A stretch of DNA of 64,000 nucleotides from Terribacillus aidingensis. GTDB lineage: Bacteria > Bacillota > Bacilli > Bacillales > Amphibacillaceae. Where the stretch lies: NCBI RefSeq assembly GCF_040703035.1, contig NZ_CP159996.1, positions 2,452,001 through 2,516,000 of the forward strand, read 5' to 3'. This document shows, piece after piece, positions 26,575-34,152 of the stretch. The notes below the pieces were generated by a model. The model did no database searches and was not told the origin of the DNA. It saw nothing but the letters and a program-made list of their open reading frames with translations. The position numbers and the translations under genes are program-made. The stretch's first letter is position 1. Every line of letters begins with the position of its first letter.

Positions 26575-26590
26575 ATACTAGTATACAAGT
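26575..26590. promoter_or_regulatory. GntR-type operator before the regulator gene (site 2)
   Basis: A second exact copy of ATACTAGTATACAAGT, 44 bases before the gntR-type start. The position suggests autoregulation. Confidence 0.6.
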
Positions 26591-26660
26591 GGTTGCGCTT
26601 CATGCTTACACTGTATGCTTGTTGTTGAGATATATTGCCTGGTCTTTTTTTTGCAAATAA

Positions 26661-26762
26661 AAAAACAGCAAGAGCGGCATAAAGCCAAACTCTTGCTGTT
26701 TTTCTATGTATAAGCGCGCTCGGAGGGATTCGACCCCCCGGCAGACGTGGTACCGGAAACCA
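26661..26762 (-). repeat. attachment-site copy: tRNA-Arg 3' half plus terminator
   Basis: This is nearly identical to 30422-30522, with one T inserted and two substitutions. It contains the terminator hairpin (AGCAAGAG / CTCTTGCT) and the tRNA from the anticodon loop to the 3' end, but no 5' half. It is therefore not a functional tRNA; it marks the far end of the element. Confidence 0.85.
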
Positions 26763-26770
26763 ATTTTTAA

Positions 26771-26947
26771 AATGAAATTGCAAAGGATCATTTGCTTAAG
26801 TGGGTGTTATCTGAAGAAGATGATATTCCATTTCCGGAAATAACACCGAAGCATCCGATGCTTAGAAAGTTCACACCGAGTGAGATATTTGCATTAGAGG
26901 ACTTGTTCAGAAAAGATATGGCAGTTATACATAAAGGAAATATTTAG
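26771..26947 (+). pseudogene. Orphan 58-codon reading frame, 5' end missing
   Basis: An open frame beginning straight after a stop and the attachment repeat, with no suitable start codon or ribosome-binding site. It reads NEIAKDHLLKWVLSEEDD and ends FRKDMAVIHKGNI. Clean coding character and a following terminator suggest the 3' end of a lost gene of the integrated element. I do not recognise the family. Confidence 0.5.
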
Positions 26948-26961
26948 TTTCCGCTATAATC

Positions 26962-26998
26962 AAGCCCACTCCCTATACGGGATTGGGCTTTTTATTTA
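26962..26998 (+). terminator. Terminator after the orphan frame
   Basis: The stem AAGCCCACTCCC / GGGATTGGGCTT is followed by TTTTATTT on the plus strand. Confidence 0.8.
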
Positions 26999-27062
26999 GA
27001 CCATGTCCCTTTCCTAAAACTGATTAGTACTTAATTCAATCCTATTAAAATAACCAAATAAC

Positions 27063-27092
27063 TTGACTCAGTACTAATAGGTACTGTAGTTT
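27063..27092 (+). promoter_or_regulatory. Promoter and palindromic operator of the TetR/MFS operon
   Basis: TTGACT (27063-27068) is followed by the palindrome CAGTAC-TAATAG-GTACTG (27069-27086) and a weak -10 (TAGTTT, 27087-27092). The palindrome fills the spacer, the expected place for TetR autorepression. Confidence 0.6.
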
Positions 27093-27113
27093 ATTCTAGA
27101 AAGGAGAGAAAGC

Positions 27114-28001
27114 ATGAATAATAAAAGAAAAATAATTGACGCTTCCCTTGTTTTATTTAAAGAGAAGGGTTATAACCGTACATCAGTTGAAGATATAGTA
27201 CGAAAATGTCATATATCTAAAGCTTCATTGTATAAAGAATTTGAGTCAAAGAAACAAATATTACTTGCAGCACTGGCCCAAATACATGAAGAAATTTATA
27301 AAAAAAATGCAGAGATAGAATTAACTAACGATAGTGAACATGAGAAGCTTACTAAAAAGGTTGAAATGATTATTTCTCACCACCATTTTAACCGTATCTT
27401 TTTTGATTCTATCAATGAAGCTTTTTCAAAAGAGGAGATTGGCCAATTATTAAAGTATGAAAAACCGGCTAAGTTGCAAAATTATAGAATGTATATGAAT
27501 AACTTCAAACTTGCTTTTGATATTAATCTTAATAAGGATTCTTTAATGAATTTAGCTATTATCTTTGAAGGATTGTATAAGGAATGGCTGAATATAATTC
27601 GTTGCTATGATGAGGATAAAGCTGACTTTCTACAAATAGCAAAGAATATTGTATCAACTATGAAAATAATTGTTCAAACACAGGATTATGCAACTATCAA
27701 GCAACCCTCTTTAATAAATCAACTCCTTTATGATGAGAGTCAGATGTCTTTGGAAAAGGAAAACTCTTTGTTAGAAAAAATACATCGTATGACAGGAATT
27801 ATTCAAAACAGTCCTATCGATGAGGAAGACAAAAGTGATTATCTCTTAAATATAACGTTTCTACAGCAAGAGTTGATGTCATCTAGACCTAGAAAATATC
27901 TTCTAAATACTGTACTACACTACTTATCTCAATTAGATGAGCTCAAGGCCATCGCGCAGTCTGTTTCCTTGGCTCTTAAAGAAAGCGAGGAAATCTTATG
28001 A
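27114..28001 (+). CDS. TetR/AcrR-family regulator with long C-terminal extension
   Basis: A 295-residue regulator. The N-terminal TetR helix-turn-helix is clear (ASLVLFKEKGYNRTSVEDIVRKCHISKASLYKEFESK, residues 10-48). Ordinary TetR proteins are 190-210 residues. Here an extra 100 or so residues at the C-terminus are polar and helical (LEKENSLLEKIHRMTGIIQ). The AT-rich composition differs from the flanking core genes. Its stop codon overlaps the start of the MFS gene by four bases, so it is surely the regulator of that exporter. AAGGAGAG precedes the ATG. Confidence 0.87.
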   Translation: MNNKRKIIDASLVLFKEKGYNRTSVEDIVRKCHISKASLYKEFESKKQILLAALAQIHEEIYKKNAEIELTNDSEHEKLTKKVEMIISHHHFNRIFFDSINEAFSKEEIGQLLKYEKPAKLQNYRMYMNNFKLAFDINLNKDSLMNLAIIFEGLYKEWLNIIRCYDEDKADFLQIAKNIVSTMKIIVQTQDYATIKQPSLINQLLYDESQMSLEKENSLLEKIHRMTGIIQNSPIDEEDKSDYLLNITFLQQELMSSRPRKYLLNTVLHYLSQLDELKAIAQSVSLALKESEEIL

Positions 28002-29536
28002 AGAGTAGAACAACAAATAAAACGCTAGTTACGATTGGCGTGATGCTCGGATTGCTGTTTGCCTCTTTGGACCAAACGATTGTATCTACAGCCCTTCCTA
28101 CTATCACAAGCGATCTTGGAGGCTTAGCTTTTTACAGCTGGGTCATAGCGGTTTACATGCTTACTGAATCTATTGGCATTCCAATCTTCGGAAAGTTATC
28201 CGATTTATTCGACCGAAAAAAAATATATTTGATCGGTCTTGGCTTTTTCTTGGTCGGATCTATATTGTGCGGATTAGCTCACGATATTATTTTACTAGTA
28301 ATCGCTAGGGGAATTCAGGGAATTGGAGCTGGAGCTCTATTGCCTCTTGCTTTTACTATGATTGCCGATATTTATTCTGTGGAACAGCGCGCAAAGATAT
28401 CGGGAGTTCTTGGCTCCATGTTCATGATTTCAAGTATCATCGGACCAGCAATCGGCGGGTTTTTGACTGAGAATCTAAGCTGGCATTGGATTTTCTTTAT
28501 TAACATTCCTATCGCTTTAATAGCCGCAGTATTCATTTGGGTAGGTTATCAGGAAAGTACTGAAAAACAACAACCATCCATTGATTGGTGGGGAGCTATT
28601 ACGCTTACTCTCGGTATTCTGGCTACTTTATTGACAACAGTTTTAACAGGCGGTGAAGGGGGAGATTCAGCAAGCCATACTTGGGGATCCCCATTGGTGC
28701 TTACTTTATTGATAGGGGGTTTAGTTTTACTTGCGCTCTTTGTTTGGATTGAAACGAAAGCAAAAGATCCTATTCTACCTATGTATTTATTTAAGAATCG
28801 AATAACTTCTATTTTATCAGTTGTCAGTTTCTTTATGGGTTTAGGTATGTTTGGCGCGATTTCTTTCCTCCCACTTTACTTGCAGAATGTGAAGCAGATG
28901 TCTGCAACGGCGTCTGGATACATGCTACTACCGTTGATGCTTGGTGCAATGATTGCAGGTATATTTGGCGGTTTTGTTCTAACAAGAGTCAAATATAGGA
29001 ATCTTCTTGTCATTAGTTTGCTTGGTATGGTTGGTGGTTTCTTAATGTTATCCGCTCTCACTTCGAGTACCTCGCTGTTGTACTTTGGCTGTTGTGCTGG
29101 AATTATCGGTTTAGGAATGGGAGTTTTAATGCCAGCTTTAACAACCTTGACACAAGAACTAGTACCTAAGAAAGACATTGGGGCAGCTACCGCATCAATA
29201 AACTTATTTCGCTCACTAGGAGCTACAATAGGAATAAGTTTACTGGGAGGCGTACTGAATAGTCAGGTAGCTAATGATGCACAATCCAGTCTTCATCAAA
29301 ATCCTGATCTTGCTGGTGTTCTTAGCCAGAACATTCAAGATGCATTACGCAATTCAGAGGGAATGTCACAAAATGCTTATAATGCTCTGCAGACAATATT
29401 TATAGATGGGCTTCATACACTATTTCTGCTCTCCGCAGGACTGATAGCTGTTGCCGTTATTTTTGCTCTTTTCATTGGTAATGGCAAGCTCAGCAGCAGT
29501 AAGCCTTTGGAAGAAAATACAACGTCTCAACATTAG
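27998..29536 (+). CDS. MFS multidrug exporter, DHA2 (14-helix) family
   Basis: A 512-residue DHA2-type drug:proton antiporter with about fourteen membrane helices. Motifs include LDQTIVSTALPTI in helix 1, GKLSDLFDRKKIYLIG in loop 2-3 and the antiporter motif GSMFMISSIIGPAIGG in helix 5. The ATGA overlap with the TetR gene indicates translational coupling. It resembles LmrB/Mdr-type pumps of Bacillales. As cargo of a tRNA-borne element it is likely acquired by transfer. Substrates are not deducible. Confidence 0.9.
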   Translation: MKSRTTNKTLVTIGVMLGLLFASLDQTIVSTALPTITSDLGGLAFYSWVIAVYMLTESIGIPIFGKLSDLFDRKKIYLIGLGFFLVGSILCGLAHDIILLVIARGIQGIGAGALLPLAFTMIADIYSVEQRAKISGVLGSMFMISSIIGPAIGGFLTENLSWHWIFFINIPIALIAAVFIWVGYQESTEKQQPSIDWWGAITLTLGILATLLTTVLTGGEGGDSASHTWGSPLVLTLLIGGLVLLALFVWIETKAKDPILPMYLFKNRITSILSVVSFFMGLGMFGAISFLPLYLQNVKQMSATASGYMLLPLMLGAMIAGIFGGFVLTRVKYRNLLVISLLGMVGGFLMLSALTSSTSLLYFGCCAGIIGLGMGVLMPALTTLTQELVPKKDIGAATASINLFRSLGATIGISLLGGVLNSQVANDAQSSLHQNPDLAGVLSQNIQDALRNSEGMSQNAYNALQTIFIDGLHTLFLLSAGLIAVAVIFALFIGNGKLSSSKPLEENTTSQH

Positions 29537-29591
29537 ATCTACCGACGATACATTTAGATATTTCCACTAGAAAAGAAATAGATGTGGAATA

Positions 29592-29620
29592 CCCCCTCCC
29601 TCTCAGGAGGGGGGTTTTTA
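29592..29620 (+). terminator. Terminator after the MFS exporter
   Basis: The stem CCCCCTCC / GGAGGGGG is followed by a T-run, about 55 bases after the MFS stop. Confidence 0.85.
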
Positions 29621-29694
29621 CTATCGTACATCTACATACTTGCTGGAAGCGGTGATGTACAAACCGGATTTGATTTGATACATTTTGGAACCGC

Positions 29695-29901
29695 TCACAG
29701 TGTGATTGTGAATGCTTCGCCGGGTTTTACTTTGATTGCTTTGTCATTCCAGTTGGCGCTTTTATAGGTCCATAGCCAGCAATCGGAGTTGTCCTTCACA
29801 ACGACAAGTTTACCATTAGCACCTTTGTCAGCATCGGAGCCAGGGGCTGTCGGTTTCTTTCCGTAGATTTCACATAGAGCATCCACGATCCCCCAAGCCA
29901 T
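29695..29901 (-). pseudogene. C-terminal fragment of a phage-type protein
   Basis: A 68-codon frame on the minus strand starting in the overlap TAATGG with the tail-tube fragment. It reads MAWGIVDALCEIYGKKPTAP and then GKLVVVKDNSDCWLWTYKS, ending GEAFTITL. No ribosome-binding site fits the start. The content resembles the end of a phage lysin or structural protein, but I cannot name the family. It looks like the surviving 3' part of a gene joined by deletion. Confidence 0.45.
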
Positions 29902-29981
29902 TAAGCCATTTCTTCGCCGTCCATGAAAAGACGTCCTTCTTTACCTGAGATTGTATTTTGTGCCTTGAATTGTCCTGGCAT
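29901..29981 (-). pseudogene. N-terminal fragment of phage tail-tube protein (XkdM-like)
   Basis: The sequence starts with ATG 29981 behind GGAGGTGAG. It encodes MPGQFKAQNTISGKEGRLFM and then DGEEMA before a stop after 26 codons. This closely matches the beginning of XkdM, the tail-tube protein of PBSX-type prophages, which is normally about 145 residues long. The rest is deleted. It is evidence that the tRNA-borne element derives from, or recombined with, a PBSX-like prophage. Confidence 0.7.
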
Positions 29982-29998
29982 ATTATCTCACCTCCACA

Positions 29999-30367
29999 TT
30001 GAAGAAGAATTTTTCTGCAGCATCAACAGGCTGCGCGGCCATGTGCAATAGAATCCTAACTAAATATGCTGATTATAACTTAGTAAATGCAACCGACACT
30101 GGAAACTATATTACTCCTCCAAATTTAAATAAGGTATTTTGGCGGACTATAGAGAATTCAGGTGTAAAACGGATATCATTTCACTCGTTGCGCCACACTC
30201 ATGCAACCCTTCTATTAAAGATTGGCGTTCACGCTAGGGTTTTGCAAGAACGACTGGGGCATGCCAGCATACAAATAACCTTAGATACCTACTCTCATTT
30301 AATTCCTGGTATGCAATCAGCAGCTGCTAAAATGCTGGGTCAGCTTTTCAATAAAAGAAGAGATTAA
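29999..30367 (+). pseudogene. Tyrosine integrase, C-terminal fragment
   Basis: The last 95 or so residues of a phage-type tyrosine recombinase. HSLRHTHATLLLKIG carries the second-box histidine and arginine, ERLGHASIQITLDTYSH carries the third-box histidine and the nucleophile tyrosine. The N-terminal arm-binding and core-binding domains and the first-box arginine are absent; a full integrase is about 370-390 residues. It lies next to the right attachment repeat, as expected for the element's integrase. Confidence 0.85.
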
Positions 30368-30388
30368 ATTTATTTCGGAACACGAAGG

Positions 30389-30406
30389 TTTGCAATATGT
30401 TTGCAA
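30389..30406 (+). repeat. Short direct repeat inside the right attachment site
   Basis: Two TTTGCAA heptamers (30389-30395 and 30400-30406) are 11 bases apart, one helical turn, between the integrase end and the attachment repeat. They could be integrase arm-type sites. Another TTTGCAA lies outside the far repeat at 26650. Confidence 0.3.
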
Positions 30407-30420
30407 AGTGCTTATAAACA

Positions 30421-30458
30421 AAAAAATAGCAAGAGCGGCATAAAGCCAAACTCTTGCT
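30421..30458 (-). terminator. Terminator of tRNA-Arg
   Basis: The AGCAAGAG / CTCTTGCT stem is followed by TTTTTTT on the minus strand, 17 bases past the tRNA 3' end. Confidence 0.85.
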
Positions 30459-30475
30459 GTTTTCTATGTATAAGC

Positions 30476-30550
30476 GCGCTCGGAGGGATTCGAACCCCCG
30501 GCAGACGTGGTACCGGAAACCACCGCTCTATCCGACTGAGCTACGAGCGC
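30476..30550 (-). tRNA. tRNA-Arg (anticodon CCG)
   Basis: A complete 75-base cloverleaf on the minus strand: acceptor GCGCTCG / CGAGCGC, D-stem GCTC / GAGC, anticodon stem GTGGT / ACCAC with loop TTCCGGT (anticodon CCG), and T-loop TTCGAAT. CCA is not encoded. This is the integration target of the element at 26.7-30.5 kb; the element's right end regenerates the gene. Confidence 0.95.
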
Positions 30551-30617
30551 ATATGTAATTAATGTGACAACGATAATTATACGATAATCAGCAGTTATAA
30601 GCAAGTTCTTTTTAAAT

Positions 30618-30648
30618 AGAATAGAAGCCCCTCACCAGGGGCTTCTGC
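30618..30648 (-). terminator. Terminator after second manganese catalase
   Basis: The stem GAAGCCCCT / AGGGGCTTC is followed by TATTCTATTT on the minus strand, immediately after the stop. Confidence 0.75.
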
Positions 30649-31455
30649 TTATTTTGGATACATATATTCTGGTGCTGGCTGCAGCTCTTGTTTTTCGCCG
30701 TGTGCTGTTGGCGCTTCTTGATAGTTGAATTGGCCGCCATCAGGAGCTGTACCATTTGCCCAGCTGCCTTCTTTAGAGTCTTCCCCTTCAGAGAAGTTGA
30801 TCAAAGTATGGCCATAATCAGCCACTTCCAATTCTCTTGGGAAGGAGCCTGGTACGATGATGCCGTTCTTCTCTTCCAGTTCACGCGCTGCTGCAATCCA
30901 TTGGTTTTGGTGCATGGAATCACGTGCAAGCAGGAAGGATAGCATATCGCGTACACCTTGGTCTTCGGTCATTTCATATAGTCGAGCCACTTGCAGACGG
31001 CCTTGTGACTCAGCGTTGATGTTGGCACGGATATCTGCTAGAAGGTTGCCACTTGCGATGATATAGCCTGCATTCCAAGGAACACCATTGCTGTCTGTCG
31101 GGCGTGGTCCAAGACCTGAAACAATTGCATGCTGTGGATTCATGCCGCCTAGGATAGCACCGATGACAGGGTCCTTCGCAGCTTCTTCCTGCTCCTTAAC
31201 AGGTGCTCCATCAAGAAGGCGGGCAATCATGGTTGCAATCATTTCAACGTGACCGATTTCCTCAGTTGCTGTATCCATGATCAAATCTTTATATTTCTCC
31301 TCGCCTCGTGCGCTCCATCCTTGGAATAAGTATTGTAAGGCTACAGTGATTTCACCGAATTGTCCACCCAAGATTTCCTGCATTTTCTTCGCAAACAGTG
31401 CGTCCGGTTTGTCTGGTCTTGCTGGATATTGTAGTACTTTCGAATGGTTGAACAT
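30649..31455 (-). CDS. Manganese catalase-family protein (copy 2)
   Basis: A 268-residue paralogue of the protein at 13237-14073, with the same metal-ligand segments (FGEITVALQYLFQGW, EEIGHVEMIATMIARLL, RDSMHQNQWIAAARELE) and the same PNPQHAIVSGLG-type centre. Differences gather at the C-terminus, where this copy lacks the first copy's MPPKSMM ending. TAGGAGG precedes the ATG. It removes hydrogen peroxide by family. The intergenic region to clpP is shared with clpP's stress promoters. Confidence 0.9.
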   Translation of the reverse strand: MFNHSKVLQYPARPDKPDALFAKKMQEILGGQFGEITVALQYLFQGWSARGEEKYKDLIMDTATEEIGHVEMIATMIARLLDGAPVKEQEEAAKDPVIGAILGGMNPQHAIVSGLGPRPTDSNGVPWNAGYIIASGNLLADIRANINAESQGRLQVARLYEMTEDQGVRDMLSFLLARDSMHQNQWIAAARELEEKNGIIVPGSFPRELEVADYGHTLINFSEGEDSKEGSWANGTAPDGGQFNYQEAPTAHGEKQELQPAPEYMYPK

Positions 31456-31612
31456 GTGTTACCTCCTAGAGTTTTTTGCTTTTCGCTGTTTACATTCCAC
31501 CTGGTAAATTTTCTAAACCACTTCCTAATGATGTAATTTAAATGAAAAATAAACCAGTATGCAGGAGTTTATCAGTTAAAAGTCAAAGTTAACGAGAGAC
31601 TCTATTTCAAGC

Positions 31613-31638
31613 GTTTATATGCCTCCCAACTAGGGAAG
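31613..31638 (+). promoter_or_regulatory. Sigma-B-like promoter upstream of clpP
   Basis: GTTTAT (31613-31618), 14 bases and GGGAAG (31633-31638) resemble the sigma-B consensus GTTTAA-N12-15-GGGTAT. B. subtilis clpP also has both sigma-B and sigma-A promoters. Confidence 0.45.
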
Positions 31639-31670
31639 CATGGAATAGGCGAAAGAAAGTAAGTATTTTG

Positions 31671-31700
31671 TTTGACCTTTATTGACCTTTTAGGTAATAT
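31671..31700 (+). promoter_or_regulatory. CtsR operator over the sigma-A promoter of clpP
   Basis: TTTGACCTTTATTGACC is the complement of the tandem CtsR heptads (GGTCAAT-AAA-GGTCAAA), one mismatch from consensus. It overlaps the -35 TTGACC (31672-31677); TAATAT (31695-31700) follows after 17 bases. ClpP should be derepressed on heat and protein stress. Confidence 0.85.
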
Positions 31701-31752
31701 AAGGTTAGTCATTACTTAGAATAATGAGCTCATATCCAAAGGAGGATCTACC

Positions 31753-32340
31753 ATGAATCTAATCCCTACAGTTATCGAACAGACAAACAGAGGAGAGCGT
31801 GCTTACGATATCTACTCCCGTTTGCTAAAAGACCGGATCATCATGCTTGGCAGCGCGATCGATGATAATGTTGCCAACAGCATTGTTTCCCAGCTGTTAT
31901 TCCTAGCAGCAGAGGATCCAGAAAAAGATATTTCCCTATACATCAACTCACCAGGCGGATCCATCACAGCAGGTATGGCTATCTATGATACAATGCAGTT
32001 CATCCAGCCGAAAGTATCCACTATCTGCATCGGTATGGCTGCATCCATGGGTGCATTCCTATTGACTGCTGGTGAAAAAGGCATGCGTTATGCACTTCCA
32101 AACAGTGAAGTCATGATTCACCAGCCGCTAGGTGGTACACAAGGACAAGCAAGTGATATCGAAATCCATGCTCGTCGTATCATCGAAATGAGAAAGAAAC
32201 TGAACGAAATCATGGCAGAACGCAGCGGTCAGCCTCTTGAAGTAATCGAGCGCGATACAGACCGTGATAACTTTCTTACAGCTGAACAAGCAGTGAACTA
32301 CGGCTTGATCGACAAAGTAATGGAGAAAAAACCAGTTTAA
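31753..32340 (+). CDS. clpP: ATP-dependent Clp protease proteolytic subunit
   Basis: A 195-residue serine protease that forms a tetradecameric chamber and degrades proteins delivered by ClpX, ClpC or ClpE. Catalytic residues are seen in [12 protein letters not shown] (Ser98), [11 protein letters not shown] (His123) and [10 protein letters not shown] (Asp172). The start has a full AAAGGAGG. CtsR and probable sigma-B sites precede it, and a bidirectional terminator follows. It is the only plus-strand gene in this block. Confidence 0.98.
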   Translation: MNLIPTVIEQTNRGERAYDIYSRLLKDRIIMLGSAIDDNVANSIVSQLLFLAAEDPEKDISLYINSPGGSITAGMAIYDTMQFIQPKVSTICIGMAASMGAFLLTAGEKGMRYALPNSEVMIHQPLGGTQGQASDIEIHARRIIEMRKKLNEIMAERSGQPLEVIERDTDRDNFLTAEQAVNYGLIDKVMEKKPV

Positions 32341-32346
32341 GACATA

Positions 32347-32386
32347 AGAAAAAGCCATCCAGCATTTATGCTGGATGGCTTTTTTC
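32347..32386. terminator. Bidirectional terminator between clpP and yteJ
   Basis: The stem AAGCCATCCAGCA / TGCTGGATGGCTT is flanked by A and T runs, so it can stop both converging transcripts. Confidence 0.85.
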
Positions 32387-33010
32387 ATGGATAACAAGTG
32401 TGTCAGCGAACAAATCGTGCAAGCCTTGCTTTTTTGGTGTAAAAGCTACTACTGCGTATAGGAAAAACAAAAACAGAAGACGATGAATGAAACGGCCGAC
32501 TACTTCCCGGATCAGTGTATCTGACCAAGACAGCCGCTCACCGTCCTTCCGAATGACTCGAAGGCCGAATATCATTTTGCCTAATGTCTGCCCGCGCCAT
32601 TTGGTCATGAACAGGAAATAAGCAAAGAATACCAAGCCTCCAAGCAAACCACTGACGCTCCAGATCCAAAGCGTAGCTTCACGGAAGGAATCAATCATCG
32701 TGAATGGTTTGACGATCAGACCCGTCAAGCTGAATACGACAATTAGGTCAACGATATATGCCCAAAATCGCATCCAAAATCCTGCATAGCGTCGTTCATC
32801 TGCTAATGGTGTCAGAGAAATCTCTGTTTCTTGTTGGTCATTCCTTATCTCAGCAGCTGGCTTTCCCTGATACGTATTTTCACAGGCATCCGCTGCTTTC
32901 TCCGGCGCGGTAGATTCGTCAGTGTCCGTTGTTTCAGGTATATCTGTTCTGGAATAATCCTGATCGGATGACGTCAGTTCTTCTGGATGCTCACGTTTCT
33001 CTTTATCCAT
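32366..33010 (-). CDS. yteJ: RDD-family membrane protein (YteJ-like)
   Basis: A 214-residue protein with a long acidic cytoplasmic N-terminus (residues 1-75) and an RDD domain (YAGFWMRFWAYIVDLIVVFSLTG, QTLGKMIFGLRVIRKDG). About three membrane segments follow. It lies 13 bases after sppA, the same pair as sppA-yteJ of B. subtilis, where YteJ dampens SppA activity and both act in lantibiotic and membrane stress. The function here is inferred from that synteny. Confidence 0.85.
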   Translation of the reverse strand: MDKEKREHPEELTSSDQDYSRTDIPETTDTDESTAPEKAADACENTYQGKPAAEIRNDQQETEISLTPLADERRYAGFWMRFWAYIVDLIVVFSLTGLIVKPFTMIDSFREATLWIWSVSGLLGGLVFFAYFLFMTKWRGQTLGKMIFGLRVIRKDGERLSWSDTLIREVVGRFIHRLLFLFFLYAVVAFTPKKQGLHDLFADTLVIHEKSHPA

Positions 33011-33023
33011 TTTCTAACGCCCC

Positions 33024-34031
33024 CTATTCCGTATAAAGGTACATAGCTTCAGGTGAGTTCGATTTACCCATCAGCTGCTTGATACCAAGCAAATCAGAAT
33101 CGGAAACAAACAGACCTTCGGCTGCTGTTGCCCAGAAGGAGCCCATACCAAAGCCATCTCCTGTATATTCGAATACTTCCGCGTTTTCAAGTCCTTGCTC
33201 TTCTTTCATCATAGCGATAGTATCTTCCAGATCTCCTAAATCATCGACGAGACCATTTTCCATTGCTTGTTTACCAGAATACACACGTCCGTCACCAAGT
33301 TCACGTACTTTATCCTCCGGCATACCGCGTCCGTCTACGATGACTTGGACAAAGTCAGCATACATATCGTCGATGATGGACTGCAGGATATCACGCTCTT
33401 CATCCGTCATGTCTCTTGCTCCAGACATGATGTCCTTATGCTCCGCACTCTTGATAACTTCCTCTTTGATACCGATCTTATCAGCAAGCTCCGCATAATT
33501 GAGTGTAGACATGATAACACCGATTGATCCTGTGAGTGTAGCTGGGTGTGCGACAATTTTATTCGCACTTGCCGCTAAATAATAGCCGCCGGAAGCCGCC
33601 GTGTTCCCCATCGATACATAAACAGGTTTTCCGTATTCCTCTTGAATTTCCACTACCTTATCGTGAATTTCAGCACTTTCGACAACTCCGCCTCCAGGAC
33701 TGTTCACTTCAATGATGACACCACCAACTGTATCATCCATGCCCGCCTGCTCTAACTGCTCTAAAAAGGCTGCATGATTATATGTACCGCTTCCCAATAG
33801 CGAAGCTTCTTCTCCCGTATCCTGAATCGTGCCTTCCACTTTCAATACAGCAATCCGATTCATCACATCTCCATCTTCCACAATTTCTTCACTCAGAAAA
33901 GTGCTTCCTGTTGCTGTATCAATCGCGTCTGTGAAGTTGCTATTTATCACAGCGAACAAGGTCTGAAAACCGACCGATATGGCGAGCAGCCCCGCTGCGA
34001 TACCGATGGCAATCCAACGTTTTGCGTTCAA
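33024..34031 (-). CDS. sppA: Signal peptide peptidase
   Basis: A 335-residue membrane-anchored serine/lysine protease that degrades released signal peptides. An N-terminal membrane anchor (WIAIGIAAGLLAISVGF) is followed by the S49 domain: GGVVESAEIHDKV, the catalytic serine in NTAASGGYYLAAS, and the catalytic lysine in SAEHKDIMSGARDMT. A TTG start at 34031 is chosen (AAAGGAG upstream); the longer frame has no site. It is co-transcribed with the RDD gene. Confidence 0.92.
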   Translation of the reverse strand: MNAKRWIAIGIAAGLLAISVGFQTLFAVINSNFTDAIDTATGSTFLSEEIVEDGDVMNRIAVLKVEGTIQDTGEEASLLGSGTYNHAAFLEQLEQAGMDDTVGGVIIEVNSPGGGVVESAEIHDKVVEIQEEYGKPVYVSMGNTAASGGYYLAASANKIVAHPATLTGSIGVIMSTLNYAELADKIGIKEEVIKSAEHKDIMSGARDMTDEERDILQSIIDDMYADFVQVIVDGRGMPEDKVRELGDGRVYSGKQAMENGLVDDLGDLEDTIAMMKEEQGLENAEVFEYTGDGFGMGSFWATAAEGLFVSDSDLLGIKQLMGKSNSPEAMYLYTE

Positions 34032-34106
34032 AATGTAATCTCCTTTCTTTCTTATAAAAATCTTACAATACATAGCCTACACTAGGATAGCCTCACTTAC
34101 CACATA

Positions 34107-34139
34107 TTAGCAAAAAAAGCCCTGAATTATTCAGGACTT
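34107..34139 (-). terminator. Terminator after crh
   Basis: The AGTCCTGAA / TTCAGGGCT stem is followed by TTTTTTT on the minus strand. Confidence 0.8.
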
Positions 34140-34152
34140 TTCTGCGGGAAAA

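Larger units (their letters stand above)
26655..30530. mobile_element. Decayed integrative element in tRNA-Arg(CCG)
   Basis: A direct repeat of the tRNA-Arg 3' half plus its terminator bounds the segment (26661-26762 and 30422-30522). An intact tRNA is kept at the right end and an integrase C-terminus lies next to it, the standard layout of a site-specific element. The contents are a 58-codon orphan frame, a TetR/MFS efflux pair and two phage gene fragments. The TetR gene is clearly more AT-rich than its neighbours. Only the integrase C-terminal part survives, so the element should no longer be able to move itself. Confidence 0.8.
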
